From positions 1 through 64,000 of the forward strand of contig NZ_JPWA01000018.1 in NCBI RefSeq assembly GCF_003326475.1: DNA of 64,000 bases. Direction: 5' to 3'. This DNA comes from Thalassospira xianhensis MCCC 1A02616. Lineage in GTDB: Bacteria; Pseudomonadota; Alphaproteobacteria; Rhodospirillales; Thalassospiraceae. The position numbers were made by a program, and so were the translations under genes. A model generated the notes under the pieces. The model was given only the letters and a program-made list of their open reading frames with translations. It did no database searches and was not told the DNA's origin. Below are positions 15,662 to 24,268 of this stretch, piece after piece; positions within the stretch are counted from its first letter, which is position 1; every line of letters starts with the position of its first letter.

Positions 15662-17883
15662 GAATGCTTCTCTCTCAGATTACGTGCTGCTGTCTTGTCT
15701 GGTGCTGCCTCAACCCGGTCCTCCCGGCGCAGACGCCGTTGTCCGATAAGACCATTCACAACAAGGATCGCGGTCAGCATGACAAGGATCAGAACACTGC
15801 AATAGGCAATCGCAACGCCGTAACGTCCGTTTTCGACCAGCCCGATGATATAGGACGTCGCCATATTATGGTCGGCACTGACCAGGAATATCACCGCACT
15901 GACCGACGTGATCGCGCGCACAAAGCTGTAAACAAGTGCGGCAACAATCGCCGGGCGCAACAGCGGCAGGATCACACGGCGGAACGTGGTAAAGCTGTTG
16001 GCACCAAGTGTCAGGGATGCTTCATCAAGGCTTTTGTCAAGCTGGCTCATGGCGGCAATCCCGCCGCGCACCCCGACCGGCATGTTGCGGAAGATAAAGC
16101 AGATCACAAGGATCACACCCGTCCCGGTCAATTCGAACGGCGGCACATTGAATGCCAGAATATAACTGACACCAATCACCGTGCCGGGAATGGCAAAGCT
16201 CAACATCGTTCCAAATTCAAACGCGCTCTTGCCCCGGAAGTTCTGACGCACCAGCAGATAGGCCGTCGTCAGACCAACCGCCGCCGTCAGTGGTGCCGCA
16301 ATCGCCGAGATGTTTAACGTGGTCCAGAAACTGTCCCATGCTGCCCCGGCCCAGACGATGCCATGTTCGCTCCAGCCGATGCCAAACGCATCGCTGTAAT
16401 TATCGAACGTCAGGCTGTTATCAAAGCCCCAGCGTTTGACAAAACTGCCATAGAAAATCATGCCATACAGCACGACCGTAAAGATCGCCCACGGAATGGC
16501 GGTAAAATAGCACGCCAGACGCATTCCGGGATTAAGCCCGACATGGGCACCATTATCGGCCTTGCCCGATACCGTGGCATAGGATTTTTTGCCCAGCCAG
16601 AACCGCTGTGCGGCAAAGGCCGAAAGTGTGAAGAACAGCAGGATCATCGCAAGGACGGCGGCCCGCCCGGCATCGTTTTGTGCGCCGACAATGGCAAAGA
16701 ATATCTCGGTCGACAGCACTTCATAATTGCCACCCAGAACCATCGGGTTACCGAAATCGGCCATGCTTTCGATGAAGGCGAGCAGGAAGGCATTGGCCAA
16801 ACCGGGGCGCATCAATGGCAGCGACACATTGACAAACGTTTTCCAACGCCCTGCCCGCAAGGTTTGCGATGCTTCTTCCATCGACGGGCTGACACCTTCA
16901 ACCACACCGATCAGCACCAGAAAAGAAATCGGGGTGAAGGACAGGGTCTGTGCCAGCCAGATTCCAGGGAGGCCATAAAGCCAGCGCCCTGCCTCCACCC
17001 CGAGCAGATCAGCAAAGAACTGCGTTACAGCCCCCGATCTGCCAAAAAGAAGGATCAATGCCAGGCCAATCACGAATGGCGGGGTGATGATTGGCAATAC
17101 CGTCAGAACCCGCAGCGGCTTTTTGAACCGGAACCCGGTCCGCGTCACGACAAGCGCAAATGAAAGCCCCAGCAAAGTGGTCGAAACAGCGGTCAGAACT
17201 GCCAGAAACGCCGTATTCCACGCAACTCCGCAAACACCCCCGGCAAGGCAGCCCAGCCCCCAGATGCTGTCGTCAAAGAAGTTGCGGATAAAGGCCACAC
17301 CTGAAAGGTTGCCATCAATATCGACAAACGATCCGATGAAAATGCGCGCGACCGGAAAGAATACAAACAACCCGACAAGCGCAATAACCGTCCCGATGGC
17401 AGAGGTGACAAAAACATCACCACGCATCGCCCCCGCTGCGGCAAGGCCGGTGCAAAGCATCACAAGCAGGCTGGCCGCGACAAACATCGCGCCATAGCCA
17501 AGGCCATATTGCCGGACATCAAGCGGCCCGAACATCACCTCAAGCCAGCCAAATCCCCAGCCGGAAATACCGACAAAAAAGCCCTGCCCGACCAGATAGA
17601 CCAGTCCCCCCAACCCGCATGAAATCAGGATACGGGCATAATGCGGATGATCGCGCCCAGCCCGTATCAGTGCGAGTGGCGCCAGCAGAAATACCGCAAT
17701 CGGCAAAAGCCAGAATTTTTGATGGATAATCGTTTGAAGAATCGCAGGCGAATAATCGCCATACATCGGATAGCCGTCATACAGCCATTCCAGGGTCCAG
17801 AACCCGTACTCCTGCTGATACCAGGGTAAAATTGCAAAACCGATCCAGCCGATCACCAGCCAGAACCAAAGCATCCGGTTCAC
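15658..17883 (-). CDS. Fused ABC permease with two transmembrane modules (AfuB-like)
   Basis: 741 aa. The start is GTG (17883-17881) with AGGAGAG 7 nt upstream. It contains two ABC permease modules in one chain, each with an EAA loop: EASQTLRAGRWKTFVNVSLP (about 340-360) and EASLTLGANSFTTFRRVILP (about 635-655). Extra membrane helices precede the first module, starting MNRMLWFWLVIGWIGFAIL. The length is nearer to the large AfuB permeases than to FbpB-type ferric permeases of about 500 aa, as I remember the families. It forms the inner-membrane channel with two copies of the ATPase. Confidence 0.9.
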   Translation of the reverse strand: MNRMLWFWLVIGWIGFAILPWYQQEYGFWTLEWLYDGYPMYGDYSPAILQTIIHQKFWLLPIAVFLLAPLALIRAGRDHPHYARILISCGLGGLVYLVGQGFFVGISGWGFGWLEVMFGPLDVRQYGLGYGAMFVAASLLVMLCTGLAAAGAMRGDVFVTSAIGTVIALVGLFVFFPVARIFIGSFVDIDGNLSGVAFIRNFFDDSIWGLGCLAGGVCGVAWNTAFLAVLTAVSTTLLGLSFALVVTRTGFRFKKPLRVLTVLPIITPPFVIGLALILLFGRSGAVTQFFADLLGVEAGRWLYGLPGIWLAQTLSFTPISFLVLIGVVEGVSPSMEEASQTLRAGRWKTFVNVSLPLMRPGLANAFLLAFIESMADFGNPMVLGGNYEVLSTEIFFAIVGAQNDAGRAAVLAMILLFFTLSAFAAQRFWLGKKSYATVSGKADNGAHVGLNPGMRLACYFTAIPWAIFTVVLYGMIFYGSFVKRWGFDNSLTFDNYSDAFGIGWSEHGIVWAGAAWDSFWTTLNISAIAAPLTAAVGLTTAYLLVRQNFRGKSAFEFGTMLSFAIPGTVIGVSYILAFNVPPFELTGTGVILVICFIFRNMPVGVRGGIAAMSQLDKSLDEASLTLGANSFTTFRRVILPLLRPAIVAALVYSFVRAITSVSAVIFLVSADHNMATSYIIGLVENGRYGVAIAYCSVLILVMLTAILVVNGLIGQRRLRREDRVEAAPDKTAARNLREKHS

Positions 17884-17973
17884 CGAAACTCTCCTGCACG
17901 CCGAATTGAGAAGTCTGGTTCTGCCCGCCCAATGATCACACCGGACGAACAGAACCGTTAAGGCAGATCGCGC

Positions 17974-19011
17974 TTATTGCGGCGCGGTTTTGACTTCTTC
18001 GTCCCAACGCGACAGAAGATGACGGCGGGTTTCCGCATCCCCGTATTTCGCGAAGTCATAGTCGATCAGCTTCAATTCAGTCAGGCGTGGCGCGCCATCC
18101 GGAATTTTGGACTCTTTGTTGGACGGCACCTGATAGCTGTGCGCGTCTTCGGCAATCGACTGGGTTTTCGGTGACAATGCGAATTCGGCCCAGATTTTCG
18201 CATTTTCAAGGTTGCGTGCACCTTTGATGATGCTCATGGAGCCCACTTCATAACCGGTCCCCTCGCACGGCGACACCACCGTCAGGTTCGCACCCTGTTT
18301 GATCTGGGCGACCATGTCATGCATGAAGGTAATGCCGATTGTGGTTTCGCCAACCGCAGCTGCCTTGATCGGGGCGGAACCCGATTTGGTATACTGGTTG
18401 ACGTTCTTGTGGATTTCTTTCAGCAGGTCAAACGCCTTATCCTCGCCAAACAACTGAACCAGTGTCGCAAGCGCGGTATAGGACGTCCCCGAAGAATTCG
18501 GATTGGCAATCTGAATTTCACCCTTGTAGGCCGGATTTTTCAGATCTTCCCAGCATTTCGGTGCCGGCAGGCCCTTTTTTGCCAGAAGATCGTTGTTATA
18601 TCCGATGCCAAGCGCACCGGCATAAACGCCAACCGTGCGATATTCGGCATTTTCGGCCTGACGCACGGCCCAGTCGTTCAAATCGCCAAGTTGCGGGGAC
18701 TTGTATTCTTCAGTCAGGCCTTCGGCGGCGGCCTGAAGATGCGGATCGCCCGTCCCGCCCCACCAGATATCAAGCTTCGGATTGGCAGCCTCTGCACGCA
18801 CCTGTGCATAAGCCTCACCCGAACTTTTGCGAACCATCGATACATCGATGTCATGTTCCAGCTCGAACGCGGTTTCCATCATCTCGCACCATTCATTATC
18901 GGCCGAGCAGATAACATTAAGCCGACCCGCCGCATTGGCCGAACCGGTGGTCGCAACCGCCATCAGGCCTGAAATCGCGACAGTGGCAAAAAGAGAATTT
19001 CTGATCGTCAT
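17974..19011 (-). CDS. ABC substrate-binding protein resembling sugar-phosphate binder AfuA
   Basis: 345 aa from the ATG at 19011-19009 (MTIRNSLFATVAISG). GGAGG lies 7-8 nt upstream; a longer frame to 19071 would span the operator and lacks a ribosome site. The signal peptide ends ANA (25-27). The body is a type 2 periplasmic binding protein annotated in many genomes as iron-binding. The adjacent Tyr-Tyr pair that binds iron in FbpA is absent. Ser63, His231, Asp232 and Glu255 fall at positions that, subtracting a 26-residue signal, equal the Ser37, His205, Asp206 and Glu229 I remember as hexose-phosphate contacts in AfuA. This favours sugar-phosphate binding. First gene of the leftward operon. 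Confidence 0.88.
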   Translation of the reverse strand: MTIRNSLFATVAISGLMAVATTGSANAAGRLNVICSADNEWCEMMETAFELEHDIDVSMVRKSSGEAYAQVRAEAANPKLDIWWGGTGDPHLQAAAEGLTEEYKSPQLGDLNDWAVRQAENAEYRTVGVYAGALGIGYNNDLLAKKGLPAPKCWEDLKNPAYKGEIQIANPNSSGTSYTALATLVQLFGEDKAFDLLKEIHKNVNQYTKSGSAPIKAAAVGETTIGITFMHDMVAQIKQGANLTVVSPCEGTGYEVGSMSIIKGARNLENAKIWAEFALSPKTQSIAEDAHSYQVPSNKESKIPDGAPRLTELKLIDYDFAKYGDAETRRHLLSRWDEEVKTAPQ

Positions 19012-19041
19012 TTGGGTTTCCTCCCGGTTTGCATTTCGTTG

Positions 19042-19059
19042 AATGCACACGTGTGCATT
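19042..19059. promoter_or_regulatory. LacI-type operator, copy 1 (perfect 18-bp palindrome)
   Basis: AATGCACACGTGTGCATT is a perfect palindrome with a central CpG, the usual form of LacI-family operators. It lies 30 bp upstream of the binding-protein start codon, so bound repressor would block the operon. The core CACACGTGTG recurs at 19255-19268 and 20523-20534. Confidence 0.85.
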
Positions 19060-19254
19060 ACCATTGCGCAAATCACGTGCTGGAATGATTTAATCATAAA
19101 TTCCATGAAATGACAGAAAAATTCTATTTAGAGCAAAAAAACTCTCGCCATTTATGAATAACCACCTGTTTTTAAATGCAAAAATTTCATCCTCACAAAC
19201 CGCCACCACAAAACCATACGTTGCTCTCAGCAAGGCCTCCGCCTTAAAACTTAA

Positions 19255-19268
19255 CGCACACGTGTGCG
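19255..19268. promoter_or_regulatory. LacI-type operator, copy 2
   Basis: CGCACACGTGTGCG is a perfect 14-bp palindrome centred 211 bp upstream of copy 1 in the 342-bp gap between the transporter operon and the LacI gene. Two operators at this distance could allow DNA looping. The surrounding gap (19012-19353) is AT-rich, particularly 19080-19200, and holds no credible gene. Confidence 0.82.
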
Positions 19269-19353
19269 CACAACCCGCAGAAACATCGCGAGTCAGCCGT
19301 TTTGCATCAGAAATCGAAGAAAAATCGGCCTGAAATCCGTGACAAAGACCGGC

Positions 19354-20439
19354 TCAGGCCGTCCGGCGACGCGTCATTTCAACCGGCAGGATCAGCCGCT
19401 GATCCGTCAGGGCATCACCCCGGATGCGCTGGCGCAGCCGATCCACCGTCATTTCGGCCAGCTTCGTGGCACTTTGGCACACAGTGGTCAATTGATAGGC
19501 CCCCTGCCGGGCGGCGGCAATATCGTCAAACCCGACCACGGCAATATCTTCGGGGATGCGCAGGCCCAGTTCAAACCGGGCAGCGTCCAGAAGACCCAAC
19601 GCAATATGGTCCTTGGCACAGAAAATCGCGTTTGGCGCGGTTTCCGGCGTTGCCAGAAATTTAAGCGCGGCATTAAAGCCTCCGTCATAATCGGCACTGT
19701 CGCAAACCAGCGGGGTAAAGCTGATATCCCCGTTCGCAAGGCGCGGTGCAAGGCGCGAAACGAATGTTTCGCCCCGCACATTGCCGCTGAATGTCCCGCC
19801 TTTGACATTGAGGAACCCGAACCGGGTTTTCCCGGTTTCAAGCAACAGATCGGCGGCCATTTCACCGCCACGCACATTATCGCAATTGATAACATCCGCC
19901 CCTTCCAGCCGCCCGGCACGATTGACCAGAACGACGGGCACATTGCGTTTCAGGAAATGCACGCCAACTTCGGGCGGCGGGCTTCCCGATGTCACAACCA
20001 CACCAGCCACCTGATATTGCAACAGATGCATCATCGATGTGCCCATCTGGGCCGGGTCGGATACATCGATCACCAACGGACGATAACCGGACTGCTGAAT
20101 GGCTAGGATGAGTTTATCAAGGAATTCAACGCGGAACGGATCGGAAAGCCCCGATGTCACCAACCCGATCAGATCGCTTTTGCGCGTATTCATCGACCGG
20201 GCAATTTTATTGACGTGATAGCCAAGCCGGTTGGCGGTTTCCTGCACGCGCTTGCGGGTCGCATCCGATATCCGCCGGTCGCCTGATAAACAGCGCGAAA
20301 CGGTGGATCTTGAAACACCGGCCTCGCGCGCAACATCGGCCGAGGTCACAATATGCTGCATATCACGGCCGGGTTCCGCCCCGTCTGCGTTTGCGCGATT
20401 GTGTTTTGCCTCGCTCATCCCCGACATTTCCCTCGTCAT
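19354..20439 (-). CDS. LacI-family regulator of the sugar-phosphate-type ABC operon
   Basis: Up to 361 aa from the ATG at 20439-20437. Starts four and seven codons later (20427, 20418) are equally plausible because no single ribosome site stands out. The HTH is at about 31-56 (TSADVAREAGVSRSTVSRCL) followed by the hinge RVQETANRLGYHVNKIARSM. The C-terminal domain is a periplasmic-binding-protein-like sensor. It is on the same strand as, and upstream of, the ABC-phosphatase operon. Matching palindromes lie both upstream of this gene (20523) and before the binding-protein gene (19042, 19255). This indicates autoregulation and control of the transporter. Confidence 0.9.
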   Translation of the reverse strand: MTREMSGMSEAKHNRANADGAEPGRDMQHIVTSADVAREAGVSRSTVSRCLSGDRRISDATRKRVQETANRLGYHVNKIARSMNTRKSDLIGLVTSGLSDPFRVEFLDKLILAIQQSGYRPLVIDVSDPAQMGTSMMHLLQYQVAGVVVTSGSPPPEVGVHFLKRNVPVVLVNRAGRLEGADVINCDNVRGGEMAADLLLETGKTRFGFLNVKGGTFSGNVRGETFVSRLAPRLANGDISFTPLVCDSADYDGGFNAALKFLATPETAPNAIFCAKDHIALGLLDAARFELGLRIPEDIAVVGFDDIAAARQGAYQLTTVCQSATKLAEMTVDRLRQRIRGDALTDQRLILPVEMTRRRTA

Positions 20440-20522
20440 ACCGGGCCAAAATGTTTTTACACCCTGATTTCACGGTCCCCGTTACGGCAAAACACATAGC
20501 ACAGCCCCTCTGATCCGCCAAC

Positions 20523-20534
20523 GCACACGTGTGC
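20523..20534. promoter_or_regulatory. LacI-type operator, copy 3
   Basis: GCACACGTGTGC, the core of the same palindrome, lies 83 bp upstream of the LacI gene and 179 bp upstream of the divergent aminotransferase gene. It most likely mediates autoregulation. Confidence 0.8.
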
Positions 20535-20620
20535 ATGATGCGGGATATTTCACAGAACTGTCATTTATCGCAACTTCCTTAAAAACGGTCTCAAACCGGC
20601 ATTTACCCTGTCAGTTTTCT

Positions 20621-20650
20621 TTGACCATGATCACGCAAAGCCCCTATTCT
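20621..20650 (+). promoter_or_regulatory. Candidate sigma-70 promoter of the aminotransferase gene
   Basis: TTGACC (20621-20626) and TATTCT (20645-20650) are separated by 18 bp. They match the -35 and -10 consensus at five and four positions. The pair lies 64 bp upstream of the start codon at 20714. Confidence 0.45.
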
Positions 20651-20713
20651 GGATGTCTTGCATCGCCCCGCGACATGCAAATGCCACCCGAAATTCGATC
20701 AGGAGCAAGAAGA

Positions 20714-21589
20714 ATGGGTCACGCCACCACCGCAGACACCAAAGCCGTCACGACATGGACCTGGTACAAAGGCGAATGGCACGCAGGCAACCCGATGATT
20801 ATCGGCCCGCAGACCCACGGTATGTGGATGGCCTCCACAGTCTTTGACGGTGCGCGCCGCATTAATGGCAAGATGCCCGACCTTGTACCCCATTGCGCAC
20901 GTGTATTGCGTTCGGCTGAACTGATGGGTCTTGCCCCGAAAATCACCACTGATGAAATCGTCGCCCTCGCGCGCGAAGGCGTTCAGAAATTCGATCCGTC
21001 GCTCGCCCTTTATATCAAACCGATTGTCTATGGCGGCGAGGGTTTCCTTGCACCAACCCCTGAAAGCGCGCAGTTCGTACTGTGCATTTCGGTATCCGAC
21101 CTGCCGGACGCGATCAAAACCGGCTTCACCGCCCGGAAATCAAGCTTCCGCCGTCCCTCACCCGAAAGTGCACCGACCGAGGCCAAGGCATCCTGCCTCT
21201 ATCCCAATGTCGGCCGCGCCGTGGCAGAGGCCACAAAGGACGGTTTTGACACTGGCGTAATGCTGGACCCAATCGGCAATGTCGCGGAATTTTCCTATGC
21301 CAACCTGTTCTACGCCAAGGATGGCAAGGTCTTTACACCCGTAATCAACGGCACGTTCCTGAACGGCCTGACCCGCCAGCGCGTGATCAGGCTTCTGCGC
21401 GAAGACGGCGTAGACGTCACAGAAAAAACCGTGACCTATACCGAACTTGAAAATGCCGACGAAATCTTTGGCACCGGCAATTATTACAAGGTCGCCCCCT
21501 GCGTCAAACTCGATGACCGTAACCTCCAGCCCGGCCCGATGACCAAACGCGCGCAGGAACTTTACTGGGCGTTTGCCGAACAAAGCTAA
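20714..21589 (+). CDS. Class IV aminotransferase, branched-chain type (IlvE-like)
   Basis: 291 aa. AGGAG at 20701-20705 fixes the ATG at 20714 (MGHATTADTKAVTTW); the frame is open further upstream but that part is noncoding. A fold-type IV PLP enzyme: catalytic Lys158 in APTEAKASCLYPN, with the cofactor-binding GNVAEFSYANLF (188-199) and NGLTRQRVIRLL nearby. It transfers amino groups between branched-chain amino acids and 2-oxoglutarate; D-amino acid or aminodeoxychorismate specificities in the same fold are less likely. It is single-gene, divergent from the LacI gene, and has its own promoter. Confidence 0.88.
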   Translation: MGHATTADTKAVTTWTWYKGEWHAGNPMIIGPQTHGMWMASTVFDGARRINGKMPDLVPHCARVLRSAELMGLAPKITTDEIVALAREGVQKFDPSLALYIKPIVYGGEGFLAPTPESAQFVLCISVSDLPDAIKTGFTARKSSFRRPSPESAPTEAKASCLYPNVGRAVAEATKDGFDTGVMLDPIGNVAEFSYANLFYAKDGKVFTPVINGTFLNGLTRQRVIRLLREDGVDVTEKTVTYTELENADEIFGTGNYYKVAPCVKLDDRNLQPGPMTKRAQELYWAFAEQS

Positions 21590-21624
21590 GATAAAGCCAC
21601 ACACCAGACAGGAGCGGGATCAGA

Positions 21625-22218
21625 TCACCTGACCCGCTCCCACTCGATGGCAATCCTAAGTCCACTTGGTCGGCTAAAGCTCTCGATCATCCGATCACCC
21701 TCAACCCGAAGCTCAAGCTCCTCGGTCGTACGAACGCTACCTTCCCAGTTTGGAAAAGTAGAACCAAGAACGGTATTACCGCTGAACACGCCGTTTTCAT
21801 CGACCGTATATGTCCCGAAAAAGCCAATGCTACCTGCCATTGCAGCGGCATTTTCTGCTGCCGTTCCCTCTCCACGTATATCGGATGCAAAATCGGGCAC
21901 TCGCGGATCAAGAAGGACAGCGACAAACTCCATCTCCCGGGTAAAAACCAACCTTCCCTCAGGCTCAGGACCATAAGGCTGATTTACCTGTCCGTTTGTG
22001 TCTGTCAGTTCCGCTGACACAATTCGCCAAATGCCCTCAACCTCATTTTTCTTAACGGTCTCTGCGCGTGCCGCCGAAATTGCACTGAATGAAAAGGCGA
22101 AAATTAACTCCAAAAACAGCATCCCCGCTGCGAGCGCCGCCAGCATCCATCGCCGCAACCAGACCGCATTAGCCAATACAGCCCGTTCATCTGTTCGCTT
22201 AACGCCAATTTCTCGCAT
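21625..22218 (-). CDS. Lipocalin-like domain protein with N-terminal membrane anchor or signal
   Basis: 197 aa. AGGAGC lies 6 nt before the ATG at 22218-22216. A hydrophobic segment at about 25-45 (RWMLAALAAGMLFLELIFAF), ending near ARA, is a signal peptide or anchor after a charged 22-residue leader. The mature part matches the lipocalin-like family: EGIWRIVSAELTDTNG, then YGPEPEGRLVFTREMEF, FGTYTVDENG and STFPNWEG. The family forms a small beta barrel, often secreted, with unknown ligand. It is convergent with the aminotransferase gene (35 bp). A small palindrome lies upstream. Confidence 0.82.
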   Translation of the reverse strand: MREIGVKRTDERAVLANAVWLRRWMLAALAAGMLFLELIFAFSFSAISAARAETVKKNEVEGIWRIVSAELTDTNGQVNQPYGPEPEGRLVFTREMEFVAVLLDPRVPDFASDIRGEGTAAENAAAMAGSIGFFGTYTVDENGVFSGNTVLGSTFPNWEGSVRTTEELELRVEGDRMIESFSRPSGLRIAIEWERVR

Positions 22219-22343
22219 CAGAAAGCTCCTGTCACAATTCTGGGATCATCGCAGTCGCGGCTCGGTTGCCGCACTGCGTCATGAACAGGAAAAACTATAT
22301 CTCTCTATATGCCCTGATAAGGGTAGTTCTGATGCATAAGGCG

Positions 22344-22358
22344 GTTAGAAATTCTAAC
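22344..22358. promoter_or_regulatory. Short inverted repeat upstream of the lipocalin-like gene
   Basis: GTTAGAA (22344-22350) and TTCTAAC (22352-22358) form a perfect repeat around one A. GCGG and CCGC flank it loosely (22341-22344 and 22363-22366). It lies 126 bp upstream of the lipocalin-like start. Could be an operator or part of a hairpin. Confidence 0.35.
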
Positions 22359-22375
22359 TAATCCGCTTGATGTCA

Positions 22376-22404
22376 AACGGGCCGGATCATATGTCCGGCC
22401 CGTT
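22376..22404. terminator. Hairpin downstream of the DUF4136 gene
   Basis: AACGGGCCGGA (22376-22386) pairs perfectly with TCCGGCCCGTT (22394-22404) around a 7-nt loop. It is 28 bp beyond the stop of the leftward DUF4136 gene. The T-tract is poor on either strand, so it is a stable hairpin that probably acts as terminator or mRNA end. Confidence 0.6.
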
Positions 22405-22431
22405 CGCTATCCAAATCGGCTAAACCCGGCT

Positions 22432-23019
22432 TTACTGCGCAGCAGGCATCACCGGCACACTGCTGCCTGCGACATAGGGATATTTGCCAAAGATCGCAGC
22501 GACTGCCTTGCGCACCCCCAGATCGGGATTGTTGCGAAACTCGCTGTCGATACGGCCAACTGCAGTGCCTTCCCAGATCATCTGATCGGTGCGACGGTCC
22601 ACAAGATCGACTGAAATCGTTCCTTCGGTATAATTGTCAACATATCCCGGTTCGACATAGCCCGGCCAGCCGACATACATCCCGCTGCGATAGCCGTAAT
22701 ATCCCCCATAATAAACCGGCGGCGATGTCCGCGTTTTTTCCTCGGTCTTGAGATGATAGTTGATCAATATATCGGGGGTATTGATATCAACACTGTATCC
22801 CCGCGCCTCTAACGCGGCGCTGACAGCATCCTCAATCCGCTGACCATGCAGGGTGGCGTATTTTTCGTCCGACTTTCCGGCTGACTCATAAAAGGCAAAG
22901 GTCCGGTAACGCGAAAAATCGGCCGCCGGATCGGCATCGGTATAGACGCGCGGGCCTGTCGCGCAAGCCGACAGCAGCATCGCCATTGCACCCGCCATCA
23001 TGATCTTGACCATATTCAT
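22432..23019 (-). CDS. DUF4136 lipoprotein
   Basis: 195 aa. The lipobox LSAC at 16-19 places it as a lipoprotein, anchored by Cys19. DUF4136 features: DPAADFSRYRTFAF near 30-43, EDAVSAALEARGY, DILINYHLKTEEKT, a Tyr/Gly-rich segment (PPVYYGGYYGYRSGMYVGWP), and the closing EGTISVDLVDRRTDQMIWEG. GAAAGGATG precedes the ATG at 23019. The family is envelope-associated, without a defined biochemical role. Single gene with its own terminator-like hairpin. Confidence 0.88.
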   Translation of the reverse strand: MNMVKIMMAGAMAMLLSACATGPRVYTDADPAADFSRYRTFAFYESAGKSDEKYATLHGQRIEDAVSAALEARGYSVDINTPDILINYHLKTEEKTRTSPPVYYGGYYGYRSGMYVGWPGYVEPGYVDNYTEGTISVDLVDRRTDQMIWEGTAVGRIDSEFRNNPDLGVRKAVAAIFGKYPYVAGSSVPVMPAAQ

Positions 23020-23161
23020 GCGGTCATCCTTTCGATGTTTGCCCGTTGATATTGACTATCATTTACCGGCATTCTACCGATGAAACCGGTGAATGGAAAT
23101 TCCTGATTTCGTTTGAAATTCAATTCTATCATTCTGGCAACCCGATGGCAGACCGGCATGC

Positions 23162-24118
23162 TTAACGATTAAACCCGGATCGTAACAGCAGGCCAAGGTT
23201 ACGCGGATTTTCTCCGACACGCCGCCAGGCATAGGCCCACCAGTCTTCCCCGAACGGGGCATAAAGCCGCAAGCGGTAACCACGCGAAACAAGATCACGT
23301 TGCAACGGCTGATTGACACCGTAAAGCATTTCAAATTCAAATGTATCGCGCGGCCAGCCACGTGCGTCGGCAAGGCTGGCAATCTTTTCCAGAAGCTCGC
23401 GATGATGTGAGCCGAAAACCGGGAAAAATCCTGTTTCACGCGCCCGGTCGGACAACATCATATCTGCCAGCTTCAGGTAATTGGCATCAATATCGGAACG
23501 TCGGGTAAAAGCCACACTGGCAGGCGGGGCCATCGCCCCCTTGACCAGACGCACCATCGCGCCCTGATCAATCTTTCGTATCAGGTCGCCTTCGGTTCGA
23601 AACAGCCGCGCCTGCAAGGTCTGGGCAACCGGAAAACCTAAATCACGCAATTGATCATGCAACGCCAAAGTATCATCGATCATGTCGAAATCTTCCATGT
23701 CGATCATAAGGCGACGGCAACGTTCGTCATTTCGCCCGGCCACGATTTCACCAATCATCCCGGCCAGTTTTTGCGCATTGTTCCGCAACATCGCCGGGTC
23801 CTGCATATAACCAAGCTGTGACGGATCAACCGAAACATGGACATCAAGCCCAACCTCGTCCAACTTCGGGACCAGATCGGCAAGCTGGGTAACCGTGCGC
23901 GTGACCTGTGCCGGGTCTGTGACATACTCGCCCAGATAAAAGCTGGAAATCCGGATACCCTGCCCGTCCAATTCTCGTCCTCGTGCCATATGATCGGCAG
24001 CATCGGAACCACTCACAAATTGTGCCGCCAGCCCGGTTTTCCGCCCAACTGCCTCGCCCATACGTCTTAGTGCGGGGCTGCATGCCATCGAAATCATCGC
24101 CTTTTGCCAGAAACCCAT
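23162..24118 (-). CDS. Monofunctional proline dehydrogenase
   Basis: 318 aa from the ATG at 24118-24116 (MGFWQKAMISM), preceded by GGCGGAG; a further start 13 codons upstream is possible. A FAD-dependent TIM barrel with the family motifs MVRLVKGAMAPP, TFEFEMLYGVN and the C-terminal substrate-binding helix YAPFGEDWWAYAWRRVGENP, with its Arg pair for the proline carboxylate. It oxidises proline to pyrroline-5-carboxylate, passing electrons to quinone. Most alphaproteobacteria carry this activity in large PutA proteins; this one lacks the P5C dehydrogenase part. It lies downstream of lysK on the same strand but behind a terminator. Confidence 0.88.
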   Translation of the reverse strand: MGFWQKAMISMACSPALRRMGEAVGRKTGLAAQFVSGSDAADHMARGRELDGQGIRISSFYLGEYVTDPAQVTRTVTQLADLVPKLDEVGLDVHVSVDPSQLGYMQDPAMLRNNAQKLAGMIGEIVAGRNDERCRRLMIDMEDFDMIDDTLALHDQLRDLGFPVAQTLQARLFRTEGDLIRKIDQGAMVRLVKGAMAPPASVAFTRRSDIDANYLKLADMMLSDRARETGFFPVFGSHHRELLEKIASLADARGWPRDTFEFEMLYGVNQPLQRDLVSRGYRLRLYAPFGEDWWAYAWRRVGENPRNLGLLLRSGFNR

Positions 24119-24205
24119 CGTCAACTCCGCCTTGGTCAGATGCAAAAGCATCACCATCCGGGATAAGCCATCAAACTTATTGAACGAAATGAAACCGGAT
24201 CAAAC

Positions 24206-24236
24206 AAAAAGCGACCCGCCAGATGACGGGTCGCTT
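24206..24236 (-). terminator. Rho-independent terminator of the lysyl-tRNA synthetase gene
   Basis: On the minus strand AAGCGACCCG (24236-24227) pairs with CGGGTCGCTT (24218-24209) around 8 nt. A T-rich tail (TTTTTGTTTG) follows. It starts 32 bp after the lysK stop. Confidence 0.85.
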
Positions 24237-24268
24237 GGTATTTCACGGCAGTCTGTAAACCCGAACGC

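Noticed and set aside
13706-19011. Ferric-iron ABC transporter as the operon's function
   Set aside because: The FbpA Tyr pair is missing, AfuA-type contacts are present, and a phosphatase belongs to the operon.
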